This document shows positions 8,984 to 18,266 of a stretch of DNA of 64,000 nt, piece after piece (positions within the stretch are counted from its first letter, which is position 1; each line of letters opens with the position of its first letter). Under the pieces are notes generated by a model that saw only the letters and a list, made by a program, of their open reading frames with translations, did no database searches and had not been told where the DNA came from. Source of the DNA: a virus; IMG/VR virus record IMGVR_UViG_3300036770_004511, positions 1 to 64,000 of that record; one strand, written 5' to 3'. Made by a program: the position numbers and the translations under genes.

Positions 8984-9298
8984 TTATCCTCTAGGGTATT
9001 GGAGTTTTACCTGAGCACAGGCGGCAATATAGGCAGTCATTGGTTCGGTGTTTCCTTGTGTTTGCCAATAAATAGCATCGGCTAGGTCTTCCAGTGGTGG
9101 ATATGCTTGAGCTCTTTGACGTTGATATAATCGTGAATCATAATCGGCCTGTAGCCTGGCAATTTCTGTTTGTAGTTGTTCTAATGTCGGTTCAACTTCG
9201 GGCTTATTTTTTAACCAAACTATTGACTGATAGTCTTCGTTTTCTAATATAAATTCAGATTCAGGATATAGGCTTAATAAAGCATTAGTAACGTTCAT
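8984..9298 (-). CDS. Small helical protein, XkdW-like, copy 2
   Basis: The product is 104 aa, with AAGGAGATAG before the ATG at 9298. Its start overlaps the upstream stop by 4 bp. Residues around YQRQRAQAYPPLEDLADAI and the C-terminal CAQVKLQYPRG match the product at 8155-8457, so the two are paralogues from a duplicated gene pair. The N-terminal half holds an acidic helix and the phrase YQSIVWLKNKPEVEPT, equivalent to EGLIWHDQNQTQPT in the other copy. It is likely a fibre-associated chaperone or accessory protein; this is inference from position. Confidence 0.75.
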   Translation of the reverse strand: MNVTNALLSLYPESEFILENEDYQSIVWLKNKPEVEPTLEQLQTEIARLQADYDSRLYQRQRAQAYPPLEDLADAIYWQTQGNTEPMTAYIAACAQVKLQYPRG

Positions 9299-9846
9299 TG
9301 TGCTATCTCCTTGGCAATAATTACTATATCGTGATCAAACCCCCAAATAGCACTGTCCCCTGCAGTATTACCAAAATACAACACCCCTGTGCCACCAGTT
9401 TCTCTCATAGCTTCAAATCCGTATTCGCAGGCGTTTGTTGTGCCTGGAGTATCAAGAGCTATGAAGTTTACCCACATGGGATCGTTTACATCGTACCCGG
9501 GGGGTCTTATTGTAATTCCTGCAAATACTTGTCTACTGCCATTTGCTACACCTGCAGTGAGAAATGAATATGTCTTAGTTCCTGCTACACTCCTAAAAGC
9601 TCGAAAACTGTAAATAGTATTAGAAGCATAACTAGCTCCGGGATTAACAGGTATGTAATATTGTAGACTTATCAAACTATTAGCAAATCTTGGTGTAATA
9701 GATACCCGGTAATTTATGCTGGGCTCTGCAAAACTTGTAGAATTTAGTGTTGTTCTAGTCACACTGCTAACATAGGCAGTTTGAACAACTGTACTAACTA
9801 ATTGTCCTGAAGTCAATTCCCATCGATTGAATTTCGCTGTACTCAT
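9295..9846 (-). CDS. Beta-rich fibre-tip-like protein, duplicated cassette copy 2
   Basis: The product is 183 aa, starting MSTAKFNRWELTSGQLVSTV and ending HDIVIIAKEIAQ. A central ITPRFANSLISLQYYIP strand matches ISPRFLESKFLVFGYV in the paralogue at 8457-8981. The composition is beta-rich with no Cys pairs or signal peptide. It is followed, with a 4-bp overlap, by the XkdW-like gene. I read the pair as tip protein plus accessory protein. The start lies directly after the stop of the FPSNP gene to its right. Confidence 0.7.
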   Translation of the reverse strand: MSTAKFNRWELTSGQLVSTVVQTAYVSSVTRTTLNSTSFAEPSINYRVSITPRFANSLISLQYYIPVNPGASYASNTIYSFRAFRSVAGTKTYSFLTAGVANGSRQVFAGITIRPPGYDVNDPMWVNFIALDTPGTTNACEYGFEAMRETGGTGVLYFGNTAGDSAIWGFDHDIVIIAKEIAQ

Positions 9847-10305
9847 TTATACTATCGTCCAAGTTGATCCATCTGGAACCGTAACTACTACATTATTAGC
9901 AACAGTGACCGGTCCCGGTGTTTGAGCGTTAAACCCTGCAGGCACTGTAAAATCTGATGTAATAATATTTCTAGCAATATAGAAAGGAATATTACTACTT
10001 ATAGTTCCTCTTGTGTATATGTTAGTGTTAATTTGTGTGAAATCAGGAGTACCGCCCCCACCACCCAAGGTAATCCAAGAGTTGCCCACATAACCATTTA
10101 AATCCCCGTATTCGCTGTCAATCCACAATGCACCGGTGGTAGGGCTAGAAGGTGCAGCATTACTTACAGTCACTGACGCTCCGCCACCACCAGAACTGAC
10201 CCCGGCACCGGCCTTGGACCAAAGGTTGCCCAACCAAGTCCAGGTTGTACCATTGTAGACATAGGTTTGATTTAAGGTGGGATTTGAGGGAAATTGGATT
10301 GGCAT
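9847..10305 (-). CDS. Short FPSNP-type fibre protein
   Basis: The product is 152 aa: the FPSNP/Trp module ([19 protein letters not shown]), an LW-D module (APSSPTTGALWIDSEYGDL) and a C-terminal beta segment ending ANNVVVTVPDGSTWTIV. That last segment is a common C-terminus of small phage fibre proteins, where it forms a short beta helix. Unlike its neighbours it lacks collagen and a glycine-rich tip, yet it ends in a natural-looking domain, so it is probably complete. It may cap or connect other fibres. A TAAATA motif lies 7 nt before the start and no SD is visible. Confidence 0.8.
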   Translation of the reverse strand: MPIQFPSNPTLNQTYVYNGTTWTWLGNLWSKAGAGVSSGGGGASVTVSNAAPSSPTTGALWIDSEYGDLNGYVGNSWITLGGGGGTPDFTQINTNIYTRGTISSNIPFYIARNIITSDFTVPAGFNAQTPGPVTVANNVVVTVPDGSTWTIV

Positions 10306-10311
10306 ATCTAA

Positions 10312-10319
10312 TATTTAAT
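10312..10319 (-). promoter_or_regulatory. TAAATA motif (ATTAAATA) adjacent to start codon
   Basis: The minus strand reads ATTAAATA ending 7 nt before the ATG at 10305, and no SD is present. It is a weak match to the late promoter core, similar in position to motifs at seven other genes. Confidence 0.35.
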
Positions 10320-12453
10320 TAAATGTTATAGTTCCTGTTCCGGCTGTGACTGTATAAATTTTAAATCCTGCCACTGCGGTGCTGACAGTACTGGTTATTC
10401 CTGCCGAGAATGTAGCTGAGTTTGTACTGGGAATCTTAAGGATAGCTACCCCAGAACCTCCATTGGCTCCACGAGCATTACCGGTCAAACTTCCGCCACT
10501 TTCTAAGTTACTACCACCTCCACCACCACCTCCGGTGTTAGCTGTTCCAGCTACAGCATCAATCGCCGGACTGTAAGCAGCACTAGCTCCGCCACCTCCT
10601 GCGCCACCAGACTGACTGCCAGTACCACCTCCACCTCCGCCCCCACCGTATCGTGTGGCTGTGCCTGTTATTGATGATTCCTTACCTATACCGCCAGTGG
10701 CACCGTAAGAAGAAGAACTGCCATTTCCGCCCACACCTCCGCCACCTCCGCCACCTGATCCATATCCTCCGCCACCTCCGCCCGCATAACCTTGTCCTGT
10801 TACGCCTGGGCCACCTGTTTGTCCTGGCTTAGAGTGTCCGCCCCCGGACCCTCCTGACGGTCCTGTGACATTTCCTTGTCCTCGGCTACATCCACCGCCG
10901 CCGCCATAACACCTGTAGGTATTGGTATTATCAAATAAGAAGCTATCTGTTCCATTGCCACCAAAATCACCAGTGGATGTACTACCGACTCCGCCGCTGC
11001 CTATAGTAACTGTGTAAGCTGTTCCTAAACTCACCGGACGACTGCCGGTTAAAACACCACCGGCTCCGCCACCGCCCCCATAATACCCGCTGCCGCCACC
11101 GCCACCGCCGGCCACTAACAACCATTCAACAGTTACTACAGTTCCGCTGATGAACACAACATTGCCAGCACCGGCGGTAAAGGTTGTGAGATTAAACAAT
11201 CCTGTAGTCTGTGTTGATGCTGTTAATCCGCTATCAATTACTAATCCGTATCCATTGGGATATTTTAATATAACAAAACCTGAGCCACCTGAACCAGCCG
11301 TTTGATCGGTGCCACTCCAGCCGCCACCTCCGCCACCACCTCCAGTATTTGACGCAGCTGGGCTAGCCGCAGAAGTGTGACTACCATTGGTTCCCCCGCC
11401 TATGCCACCTATGCCTGTAAAACCAGGGTTGCCGTGCGGAGAGTTCATTTGACAACCACCTCCGCCGCCACTGTGATAGTACTTGGCATTATATAATTGC
11501 CCTATTGTACTTTCACCGAAACCGTTTTCTATGCCTGCACCACCTACTGCGGTGCCCGGACTTGCTGCCCCCGGAGCTGTGGCTCCTCCGCCACCAGCAC
11601 CTGCCACAGCACCAGATACGGCACCACCTGAATATCCCTGTGGCGACGAACCAGCTCCACCAGGTTTATTGTAACCTCCACCGCCGCCGGATCCACCAAG
11701 CACCGGTGACGAACTTTCCCATCCTGCGCCGCCGGATCCACCAAGAGCCACTAAACCAAATACGCTACTATTGCCCCCACTTGTACCTAAAGATCCCCTA
11801 TTTACAGCGGCTGCTCCACCACTGCCAACACTGACAGAGTATGTGGTGTTTGTCGTAGCTGTATAACCTACGTTGCTGAAAAGATAGCCGCCGCCACCTC
11901 CGCCTCCGCCGAGTACGCCTCCGCCGCCCCCACCGGCTACTATTAAATATTGTACATTAAGTTGTCCTAAGCTGACAATAGGTGGTTGTGCGGCCGAGCG
12001 TTCCACTGTGACCCAGACATTGGCTGCTGTTTCCCAATACTCAATTCTGCCTATTGTAGTGTTAAAACGCATATAACCATTGGCCGCTGTCGCAGGTCTT
12101 TGTGCTGTAGTGCCTGTTGGCAGGGCAAAATATCCTGAACTGTTGGCGGCCATATCATAACCACCACCACTTACCCCGGCGCCGGTAGCTCCTGTGGCAC
12201 CGGCTGCGCCTGCTGGCCCTGATCCGGTTATTGCTGCCCAACTACCAGCAAAATATACACCCACATCACCAGTCTCGTCGCTCAACCATAGGGCACCTTC
12301 CGTAGGGCTCACAGGTGCTGTGCTACTGACTGTAATACTAGCACCACCCCCGGCACCGCCTTTGGTCCATATATTACCGTTGTAGGTCCAGGTTATACCA
12401 TTAAAAGTATAAGTATCGTTGGCTGCTGGATTACTGGGGAATGAGATTGGCAT
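10315..12453 (-). CDS. FPSNP-type adhesin with two glycine-rich domains
   Basis: The product is 712 aa: FPSNP module (MPISFPSNPAANDTYTFNG), LW-D module (SPTEGALWLSDETGDV), a very short GATGATGAG collagen remnant, AQRP module (YFALPTGTTAQRPATA), then glycine-rich domains opening near residue 168 (VQYLIVAGGG) and residue 443 (VEWLLVAGGG), with a linker resembling those of the 1001-aa paralogue at 4573-7578. It ends YTVTAGTGTITFN, nearly the same C-terminus as that paralogue (TAGTGTVTFN), so the two share a common C-terminal cap. It is probably a host-recognition tip. Confidence 0.85.
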   Translation of the reverse strand: MPISFPSNPAANDTYTFNGITWTYNGNIWTKGGAGGGASITVSSTAPVSPTEGALWLSDETGDVGVYFAGSWAAITGSGPAGAAGATGATGAGVSGGGYDMAANSSGYFALPTGTTAQRPATAANGYMRFNTTIGRIEYWETAANVWVTVERSAAQPPIVSLGQLNVQYLIVAGGGGGGVLGGGGGGGGYLFSNVGYTATTNTTYSVSVGSGGAAAVNRGSLGTSGGNSSVFGLVALGGSGGAGWESSSPVLGGSGGGGGYNKPGGAGSSPQGYSGGAVSGAVAGAGGGGATAPGAASPGTAVGGAGIENGFGESTIGQLYNAKYYHSGGGGGCQMNSPHGNPGFTGIGGIGGGTNGSHTSAASPAASNTGGGGGGGGWSGTDQTAGSGGSGFVILKYPNGYGLVIDSGLTASTQTTGLFNLTTFTAGAGNVVFISGTVVTVEWLLVAGGGGGGSGYYGGGGGAGGVLTGSRPVSLGTAYTVTIGSGGVGSTSTGDFGGNGTDSFLFDNTNTYRCYGGGGGCSRGQGNVTGPSGGSGGGHSKPGQTGGPGVTGQGYAGGGGGGYGSGGGGGGGVGGNGSSSSYGATGGIGKESSITGTATRYGGGGGGGGTGSQSGGAGGGGASAAYSPAIDAVAGTANTGGGGGGGSNLESGGSLTGNARGANGGSGVAILKIPSTNSATFSAGITSTVSTAVAGFKIYTVTAGTGTITFN

Positions 12454-12457
12454 ACTC

Positions 12458-12465
12458 TATTTAAT
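12458..12465 (-). promoter_or_regulatory. TAAATA motif (ATTAAATA) adjacent to start codon
   Basis: The minus strand reads ATTAAATA ending 5 nt before the ATG at 12453. It is a weak late-promoter-like match in the same position as at 10312 and 16219. An AAGG lies further upstream than usual for an SD. Confidence 0.35.
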
Positions 12466-14044
12466 ACCTTAATTCTATGTAACCGTCACTACCATTTCCG
12501 CCACCGCGGTGTCCATTTTGACAACTATGCCCGCCACCACCCCCGTTACCATTGCCGGTTGCGTGGTTTCCTGGATTAAAGTTTGAGACGCCGGTTCCGC
12601 CTGCACCATAGGTACTACCACCACCGTTTTGTCCACCCCCACCACTACCGTCGCCGGTCGCAGCGTTGCCTGCACTACCTGCCGTAGAGCCACTGTTTGT
12701 CCCCGCGTTGACAAGAAAAGAACCGCCTGCACCAGCAACTGTGTTAACTTTTCCACTGCCACCACCATAACCGATATTTGTAAATCCAGTGGTATTCTCC
12801 CCTGCGACACCATTACTACCACAACTAGTGGCTCCTAATCCTTTAGCCCCAACTACTAATGTATACTGTGTACCTGCGGTAACTGGTACATCTAAGGCAT
12901 TGGCATAGCCTCCTCCTCCGCCACCAGCTGCCCATTGTCCGTTTCCAGAGTTACCACCACCACCTGCTCCTATTAAGATGAGTCTGCTCAGTTTGCTAAG
13001 TGTATCCGGAGCAGTCCAGAAATATGTTCCCGCTGTGCTAAACGTTTCAATTATTGGTGCCCTAACAGTAATAGAAAATTGCCTCGCATTCGTATTAATC
13101 CCATCGGTTACTGACACAGTAAAGGTATATGTAGTGTCAGCAACTACATTGTTAGGCGTTCCTGTTAGTGCTCCTGTACTGGTATTGAAACTCATATTAG
13201 GAGGCAAACTGCCAGTGGTGATCGAGTAGGTTAACGGTTGCCCGTCAGCATCAGTGGCCGCTGCTGACAATAAAGTATAATTTGTTCTATTGCTGTCGTA
13301 AATTGACCCCAATGATCCTGCTGCTGTTGTAAATGTAGGAGATCCACCACAATCAACAACATCTTGAAGTGTAACAGTCATTCCTGCCGGGCTAACTACT
13401 TGTACATCCAGTGGCTCTTCGGCTACTGTAAAAGCTCTAGGTGTAGTTGCTGTAATATTATTAAGATTATTAATAGTAACTGTACCTGCTGTCACCGCAT
13501 TACCAGAATTTGTAATGAATCTAACACTAGTACCTGCTACAAATCCGCTACCAACAATAGTGAACACTGTTTCTGCATTGCCATTGAACGTTGTTGGGCT
13601 AACTGAAGTAATACCTAAACCACTCAATTGTACCCAATCATTACCATAGAACTCGAGAGCATTAGCTGTTGTATTATACCTTGCCATTCCTGTGTGCGGA
13701 CTCGCAGGACGCTGTGCTGTTGTGCCTGAAGGTAAATCAAAATAGCCTGTGCTTGTACTAGCGATATCGTAAACAGCGGCTACACCACCTCCGCCACTGG
13801 ATCCACCACCTCCCGATATACCAGCCCAACCACCGTTAAAATATACAGCCACATCGCCGGTATTTTCATCTAACCATAGACTACCTTCTGTGGTTGACGC
13901 AGGTTTGGTTTCGCTGACAGTTATAGTGGCGCCGCCGGCACCTGCGCCGCTCTTTGTCCAACCGTTACCATTGAAGGTCCAGGTCGTACCACTGTAGATA
14001 TAAGTTTGGTTCAAGGTAGGATTACTAGGAAAACTTAAGGGCAT
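12461..14044 (-). CDS. FPSNP-type adhesin with IPT/TIG and Ig-like domains and glycine-rich tip
   Basis: The product is 527 aa. In order: FPSNP module (1-35), LW-D module (to about 80), AQRP module (about 88-140), an IPT/TIG-like Ig domain (about 143-225: ITSVSPTTFNGN, IVGSGFVAGTSVRF), a cadherin/putative-Ig (He_PIG-like) domain (about 225-330) with SLPPNMSFNTSTGALTGTPN, and a glycine-rich domain to the C-terminus (GSDGYIELRY). Ig-like folds of this type act as spacers or carbohydrate-binding modules in phage tails. It is the only member of the paralogue set with the He_PIG domain, which supports module shuffling. Confidence 0.85.
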   Translation of the reverse strand: MPLSFPSNPTLNQTYIYSGTTWTFNGNGWTKSGAGAGGATITVSETKPASTTEGSLWLDENTGDVAVYFNGGWAGISGGGGSSGGGGVAAVYDIASTSTGYFDLPSGTTAQRPASPHTGMARYNTTANALEFYGNDWVQLSGLGITSVSPTTFNGNAETVFTIVGSGFVAGTSVRFITNSGNAVTAGTVTINNLNNITATTPRAFTVAEEPLDVQVVSPAGMTVTLQDVVDCGGSPTFTTAAGSLGSIYDSNRTNYTLLSAAATDADGQPLTYSITTGSLPPNMSFNTSTGALTGTPNNVVADTTYTFTVSVTDGINTNARQFSITVRAPIIETFSTAGTYFWTAPDTLSKLSRLILIGAGGGGNSGNGQWAAGGGGGGYANALDVPVTAGTQYTLVVGAKGLGATSCGSNGVAGENTTGFTNIGYGGGSGKVNTVAGAGGSFLVNAGTNSGSTAGSAGNAATGDGSGGGGQNGGGSTYGAGGTGVSNFNPGNHATGNGNGGGGGHSCQNGHRGGGNGSDGYIELRY

Positions 14045-14045
14045 T

Positions 14046-15548
14046 TTAGGTCAATACCACTCTGATAACTACAATTCCACTACCACCACTGCCGCCATTA
14101 TTATTTGTATTAAAATGAGTACCACCTCCTCCTCCACTGCCGGTGTTGGCACCTGCTGCTCCGCCCACTGTACTAGTCTGACCGCTTTGCCCGGCATAGG
14201 CCGGGTTCAATGCACTACCACCGGCTGCGCCGCCACTAGGACCGGCTCCACCTCCCCCTCCACCAATTCCACCGGCTCCACCGTTTCCACTGTAACCTCC
14301 ACTGCCGCCGCCGCCGGCCCAATAATAGTTAGTACCTAAAATATCATTGGCGGTGCCGGGACCGCCGTTACCAGGAGCAGTTGAACCGGCTCCAGCCGAT
14401 CCGCCGCCACCACCCGAATACCATTCGCCATTACTAGGGCCGCCAGCATAACCTTGTCCTGCTGTTCCCAAGGCATAATTATTATTTCTTCCTGAACTTC
14501 CACCGCCGCTGCCGCCTACTCCTGCAGCTATAGCTGACTGATTATCACTGCGATGTCCACTTGCGCCGCCACCGCCACCAATGGCGGTTAGGGTATGAAA
14601 TACACTATTGCCGCCATTGGATCCACGCGATCCGCCGGCACCCACTGGTGCCCCTGAACCGCCGGCACCCACTGTCACTGTATAGGTACCCGCCGGCACC
14701 AACAAACTATTTTCTGCAAGATACCCGCCGGCACCGCCTCCGCCGCCCATATCATTTCCGCCACCAGCGCCACCGGCTACAACCATACATCTGACAGTAA
14801 TATTTGCATTAGTTATAAAAGTACCTGACGTAGTAAAAGAATGAACTCTTACATTACCAGTCTGGGTAATTGTCCCCCCAATTGGTGCGTCAGAAATCGT
14901 AATAGGAACAGTATTTGTTAATCTACCATAGACATCACTTATTTGTAAACTGCCATTAGTACCAGAAGCTAAATCACTAACCGTAGTCGGCACTGTTACA
15001 GTTATAGAACTAGTGCTAGTAAATGTAACATTAGCAGGTATCACTGATCCACTAAATACGAATCTTACAACACCAGGCCCTAATAAAAAATTAGCACCAC
15101 TTATAGTAATTGAGTTAGTGATACCTTTCCAAATATATCCGCTTACTCCAATGATATAAGGATCACCACGGCTATTACTGGTTTTTAAATTTCCTGCGCT
15201 ATCATAAGTACCGTCTAATGTAAAAGTTTCGTTCACACCGATTGGTACTCTGGTAGCTGTCCTCTGTGTTCCGTTATTATCTAACTTTAAATTAACGGTA
15301 GCAGTCGCCGTGTCTTTGTTAAAAATAGTTAAACTACGTACTACTCTCCTATAACCCGACGCCGGAGCTGCAACTAAAGTAACATCTGTGGTTCCGTTTA
15401 AAACTCCATCCGTAGATCCTTCTGTAAATACTGTGCTATTGCTGTCTGCGTAGGCAACAGTGAATTCAGGATTAGTGGTGGTTACCGCCGTCGTAAGGTT
15501 AGCTTTAAGCGTTTTAGTAGTTGAATCTAATACAAAAATCTGCGGCAT
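14046..15548 (-). CDS. Adhesin with distinct N-terminal domain, IPT/TIG domain and glycine-rich tip
   Basis: The product is 500 aa. It does not start with FPSNP. Residues 1-130 (MPQIFVLDSTTKTLKANLTT, then NPEFTVAYADSNST) match nearly the whole 109-aa protein encoded just upstream at 15552-15881. Residues about 131-215 form an IPT/TIG-like domain (ITISGANFLLGPGVVRFVF), and about 230-500 a glycine-rich tip opening CMVVAGGAGGG and ending GGSGIVVIRVV. GGGGAT precedes the start. The first domain probably attaches to the tail or to the small homologue, suggesting a base and tip pair. Confidence 0.85.
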   Translation of the reverse strand: MPQIFVLDSTTKTLKANLTTAVTTTNPEFTVAYADSNSTVFTEGSTDGVLNGTTDVTLVAAPASGYRRVVRSLTIFNKDTATATVNLKLDNNGTQRTATRVPIGVNETFTLDGTYDSAGNLKTSNSRGDPYIIGVSGYIWKGITNSITISGANFLLGPGVVRFVFSGSVIPANVTFTSTSSITVTVPTTVSDLASGTNGSLQISDVYGRLTNTVPITISDAPIGGTITQTGNVRVHSFTTSGTFITNANITVRCMVVAGGAGGGNDMGGGGGAGGYLAENSLLVPAGTYTVTVGAGGSGAPVGAGGSRGSNGGNSVFHTLTAIGGGGGASGHRSDNQSAIAAGVGGSGGGSSGRNNNYALGTAGQGYAGGPSNGEWYSGGGGGSAGAGSTAPGNGGPGTANDILGTNYYWAGGGGSGGYSGNGGAGGIGGGGGGAGPSGGAAGGSALNPAYAGQSGQTSTVGGAAGANTGSGGGGGTHFNTNNNGGSGGSGIVVIRVVLT

Positions 15549-15551
15549 TGA

Positions 15552-15881
15552 TTAATCCCCGTACCAGGTTTCACCTGATTGTAGTGTAACCTTAGCTATT
15601 TGTCTTTGTGTTCCGTTGCTATTATATTTAAGATTAAATGTAACGGCTGCTGTATCACCGTTATATACTGTAATATATTTAACTATTCTTCTTGTACTAG
15701 CTGCTGGTGCTGCAACAATAGTTACATCTGTTGTACCGTTAACAGCGCCTTCTGAGCTGCCTTCTACAACCGTGTTTGCACTAGTGTCAGCATAACAAGC
15801 AGTGAATTCTGGGTTGCTGGTAGCCACTGCCGCAGTTAAATTGACTATCAATGTTTTAGTAGTTGTATCCAGTACGTACAT
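15552..15881 (-). CDS. Small beta protein homologous to N-terminus of the adjacent adhesin
   Basis: The product is 109 aa from the ATG at 15881; a longer frame overlapping the upstream gene is rejected because homology to the neighbour begins at MYVLDTTTKTLIVNLTAAV. Shared segments include NPEFTACYADTSANTV, LNGTTDV/VNGTTDV, VAAPA and FNLKYNSNGTQRQIA. It ends at the point where the neighbour continues into an IPT domain. The beta pattern also resembles the small proteins at 33503-33859 and 50745-51071. It is probably a short virion subunit that forms the same base as the longer fibre. Confidence 0.8.
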   Translation of the reverse strand: MYVLDTTTKTLIVNLTAAVATSNPEFTACYADTSANTVVEGSSEGAVNGTTDVTIVAAPAASTRRIVKYITVYNGDTAAVTFNLKYNSNGTQRQIAKVTLQSGETWYGD

Positions 15882-15883
15882 AA

Positions 15884-16213
15884 TTAACCTGTAAACCAAA
15901 CATAAGCATTTGTCACTGATTGCCCAGGAGCTCCGTTGGATCCTGCAGGCCCGGTAGCGCCTGTAGCACCATCCTGTCCCGAACCACCACCTCCACCGCC
16001 GGACAATATCCAACCCCCGGCAGCGTAAACATATAGATCACCAGATTCACTATTCAACCAAAGTTTACCTTCTGTGGGATAGTCCGGTACAGTGGCACTT
16101 ACACTTGTACCTGTAACAAGTTGACGCCAGCGACTACCTATCCAAATCCAGGTTTTTCCACCTGCGGTGAAAATTTGGTTTACAGTGGGGTTACTAGGGA
16201 ACTCTATAGCCAT
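15884..16213 (-). CDS. Minimal FPSNP-type protein with collagen remnant
   Basis: The product is 109 aa: FPSNP module (MAIEFPSNPTVNQIFTAGG), LW-D module (YPTEGKLWLNSESGDLYVY) and only [16 protein letters not shown] of collagen before it ends VTNAYVWFTG. It has no tip domain. Either it is a complete short base piece or a fibre gene truncated by recombination just before its tip. The stop (TAA) lies 2 nt before the next start, so it is in the same transcription unit. Confidence 0.8.
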   Translation of the reverse strand: MAIEFPSNPTVNQIFTAGGKTWIWIGSRWRQLVTGTSVSATVPDYPTEGKLWLNSESGDLYVYAAGGWILSGGGGGGSGQDGATGATGPAGSNGAPGQSVTNAYVWFTG

Positions 16214-16218
16214 AATAA

Positions 16219-16226
16219 TATTTAAC
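16219..16226 (-). promoter_or_regulatory. TAAATA motif (GTTAAATA) adjacent to start codon
   Basis: The minus strand reads GTTAAATA ending 6 nt before the ATG at 16213; no SD is visible. It is a weak late-promoter-like match. Confidence 0.35.
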
Positions 16227-17949
16227 CTAACGAGATGTTTCCTGTTCCAGCTGTAAATTTATAGATATAATAACCAGGTCTTGCACTTGAGTCTAAAGTA
16301 TAACTTAATCCCACGTTAATATTACTCAATTGGTTGGTTAGTGCGAGAATTACTACCCCGGATCCACCACTGCCGCCTTGAGCGACGGTACCGTACGGAC
16401 CACCAGGTCCGCCGTGTCCTCCGCCACCTCCTCCGGTATTAGCAGTGCCTGATCCCGACGACGTTCCATTACATCCACTGCCACCGGCACCGCCACCACC
16501 GGTGCCACCGGCCTGCGGCACGCCTTCTGCGCCACCGCCGCCCCCACCACCGTAGTAAACATTAGAACCAGTGATATTAAATTGTCTACCTACACCAGCA
16601 ACACCTGCTGTTGCAGTACAACCGCTAGTGCCGCCAGGTCCTGGGGCGTTTCCGCCGACCCCGCCTGCACCGCCCCCACCGCCGCCTGAGCCTGCACCAT
16701 ACATACCCGAGTTACCGGCACCACCAGATGAACCATATCCTGTAAACGGAGATTGATTAGTCTGTGTAGGCGATGTATAAGCAGCGGTTGCGCCAGTGCT
16801 TCCGCCCGAACAACCGCCGTTGCTATCGTGTCTACCTCCGCCATAGGCATAGTAAGTATTGCCATTGGTTGTAATGGTAGAGTCGGATCCCGAGCTTCCG
16901 TTATCCTGAGGTTGCCCGGCTGCGCCACCTGCACCAACTGTTATTGAAGCCTGCCCAATAATAGTTAATGAACTAGTGTAAATTATACCACCGGCTCCAC
17001 CACCGCCACCGGCTCCACCATAATAAGATCCTTTGCCAGCTCCACCGCCGCCTACAAGTAAGGCCTCTGCAGTTGCCGTCGGCAACGGAGTTGGTGTTGG
17101 AGTTGGCGTTGGTACAGGTGTTGGAGTGGGCGTTGGTACAGGTGTTGGAGTGGGTGTCGGAGTGGGTGTCGGAGTTGGCGTTGGTACAGGTGTTGGAGTG
17201 GGTGTCGGAGTGGCTGAATTTAAGTCGACCGTTTTCCATTCACCGAGATAATAAACTTCAAATTTTCCTATGGTACTGTTTATTCTCATTGCACCAGCTG
17301 GTGGAGAGACCGGTCTTTGAGCCGTAGTTCCAATTGGGATATCAAAATATCCAGTGCTGGTAGAAGAAACATCATAAACTTGTGTAGAACTGCTACTACC
17401 GCCTCCGCCTGCCCCGCCAATTTCAGCCCAGGCATTACCAAAATATATACTCAGGTCACCAGAATCTTCATCTAACCATAAACTTCCTGACTTTGGTGAC
17501 GCAGGTGCAGAGTTACTAACAGTGACAGTAGCGCCACCACCAACTGTTAGAACATTACCTTCTGAATCCGTAGTAATTAAACTGCCTGTGCCCGCAGTTA
17601 GAACAATAGTATTACCACCGGAAGTCAAACGCAAACTGTCTGATATAATAGGAACAGTCAGTGAGTTCGCACTGTTTATAAAGCTAACTCCATTGGCTGT
17701 ACTTTTTACTTCTGTACCACCTAGATCTATAGTGTTACCTGACAGATAAAGATCACGCCAACGTTTGGCACTGTGCCCTAGATCGAAAACTTCGTTATGG
17801 CTGGGTATTACATGACTACCAATGGCTTCCATGTTGATCATGGCAGTTGATGCATCAACTTGCCAACGAGACCCAGTCCATTTATAGGTAGTATTACCTA
17901 TAGTAACTGTGTCATTGACTTGCGGGTTAGATGGAAAATTTATTGGCAT
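16222..17949 (-). CDS. FPSNP-type adhesin with Pro-Thr spacer and glycine-rich tip
   Basis: The product is 575 aa. In order: FPSNP module (1-35), a [16 protein letters not shown] module (about 40-95), LW-D module (about 140-185), AQRP module (about 190-245: [16 protein letters not shown]), a Pro-Thr-Pro-Val spacer of about 45 residues, then a glycine-rich domain from about 295 with [13 protein letters not shown], and a C-terminal beta segment ([11 protein letters not shown]). The Pro-Thr spacer, absent from most paralogues, should be an extended hinge. It is likely a receptor-binding fibre. Confidence 0.85.
   Translation of the reverse strand: MPINFPSNPQVNDTVTIGNTTYKWTGSRWQVDASTAMINMEAIGSHVIPSHNEVFDLGHSAKRWRDLYLSGNTIDLGGTEVKSTANGVSFINSANSLTVPIISDSLRLTSGGNTIVLTAGTGSLITTDSEGNVLTVGGGATVTVSNSAPASPKSGSLWLDEDSGDLSIYFGNAWAEIGGAGGGGSSSSTQVYDVSSTSTGYFDIPIGTTAQRPVSPPAGAMRINSTIGKFEVYYLGEWKTVDLNSATPTPTPTPVPTPTPTPTPTPTPTPVPTPTPTPVPTPTPTPTPLPTATAEALLVGGGGAGKGSYYGGAGGGGGAGGIIYTSSLTIIGQASITVGAGGAAGQPQDNGSSGSDSTITTNGNTYYAYGGGRHDSNGGCSGGSTGATAAYTSPTQTNQSPFTGYGSSGGAGNSGMYGAGSGGGGGGAGGVGGNAPGPGGTSGCTATAGVAGVGRQFNITGSNVYYGGGGGGGAEGVPQAGGTGGGGAGGSGCNGTSSGSGTANTGGGGGGHGGPGGPYGTVAQGGSGGSGVVILALTNQLSNINVGLSYTLDSSARPGYYIYKFTAGTGNISLG
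17083..17214 (-). repeat. Pro-Thr codon tandem repeat in fibre gene
   Basis: Low-complexity tract encoding [13 protein letters not shown] in the gene at 16222-17949. The same kind of tract occurs in the gene at 20168-23644, at the end of the gene at 44314-46605 and, shorter, in the genes at 33925 and 49555. Such tracts favour recombination between paralogues. Confidence 0.8.
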
Positions 17950-17957
17950 AATTATAC

Positions 17958-18266
17958 TTAACTATCTACTTTATGTGACCACCAAGTGTCAACAAAATCA
18001 CTTAATTCATCGTCAGTTAATGGTTGGCTATCTGCGCCAACTTGTTGTTCGGTGATGCTTTCATCGTGTTGTATTCTTATTAATCTATCCAATAGATCTC
18101 GCTTTGATAATTCTATAAGTGTATCTGGCACATAGTAATTTCTATTAGATTCTATAACTGCCACGTAAGTCTGGCCGTCCCAAAAATATCCGCCATCAAT
18201 GATCCAATCGGGATGATCTACACCACGTTTGGTCATATGTAATCTGTATTCAAAAACTTGTTTCAT
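17958..18266 (-). CDS. Small protein after fibrinogen-like fibre, function unknown
   Basis: The product is 102 aa from the ATG at 18266, which overlaps the upstream stop (ATGA); an upstream ATG at 18314 lies inside the previous gene and is rejected. It starts [20 protein letters not shown], contains [14 protein letters not shown], and has an acidic C-terminal helix ending [18 protein letters not shown]. No signal peptide or membrane segment is visible. The translational coupling to the fibre gene suggests an accessory or chaperone for that fibre, like the small proteins beside the cassettes near 9000. I do not recognise the family. Confidence 0.75.
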   Translation of the reverse strand: MKQVFEYRLHMTKRGVDHPDWIIDGGYFWDGQTYVAVIESNRNYYVPDTLIELSKRDLLDRLIRIQHDESITEQQVGADSQPLTDDELSDFVDTWWSHKVDS

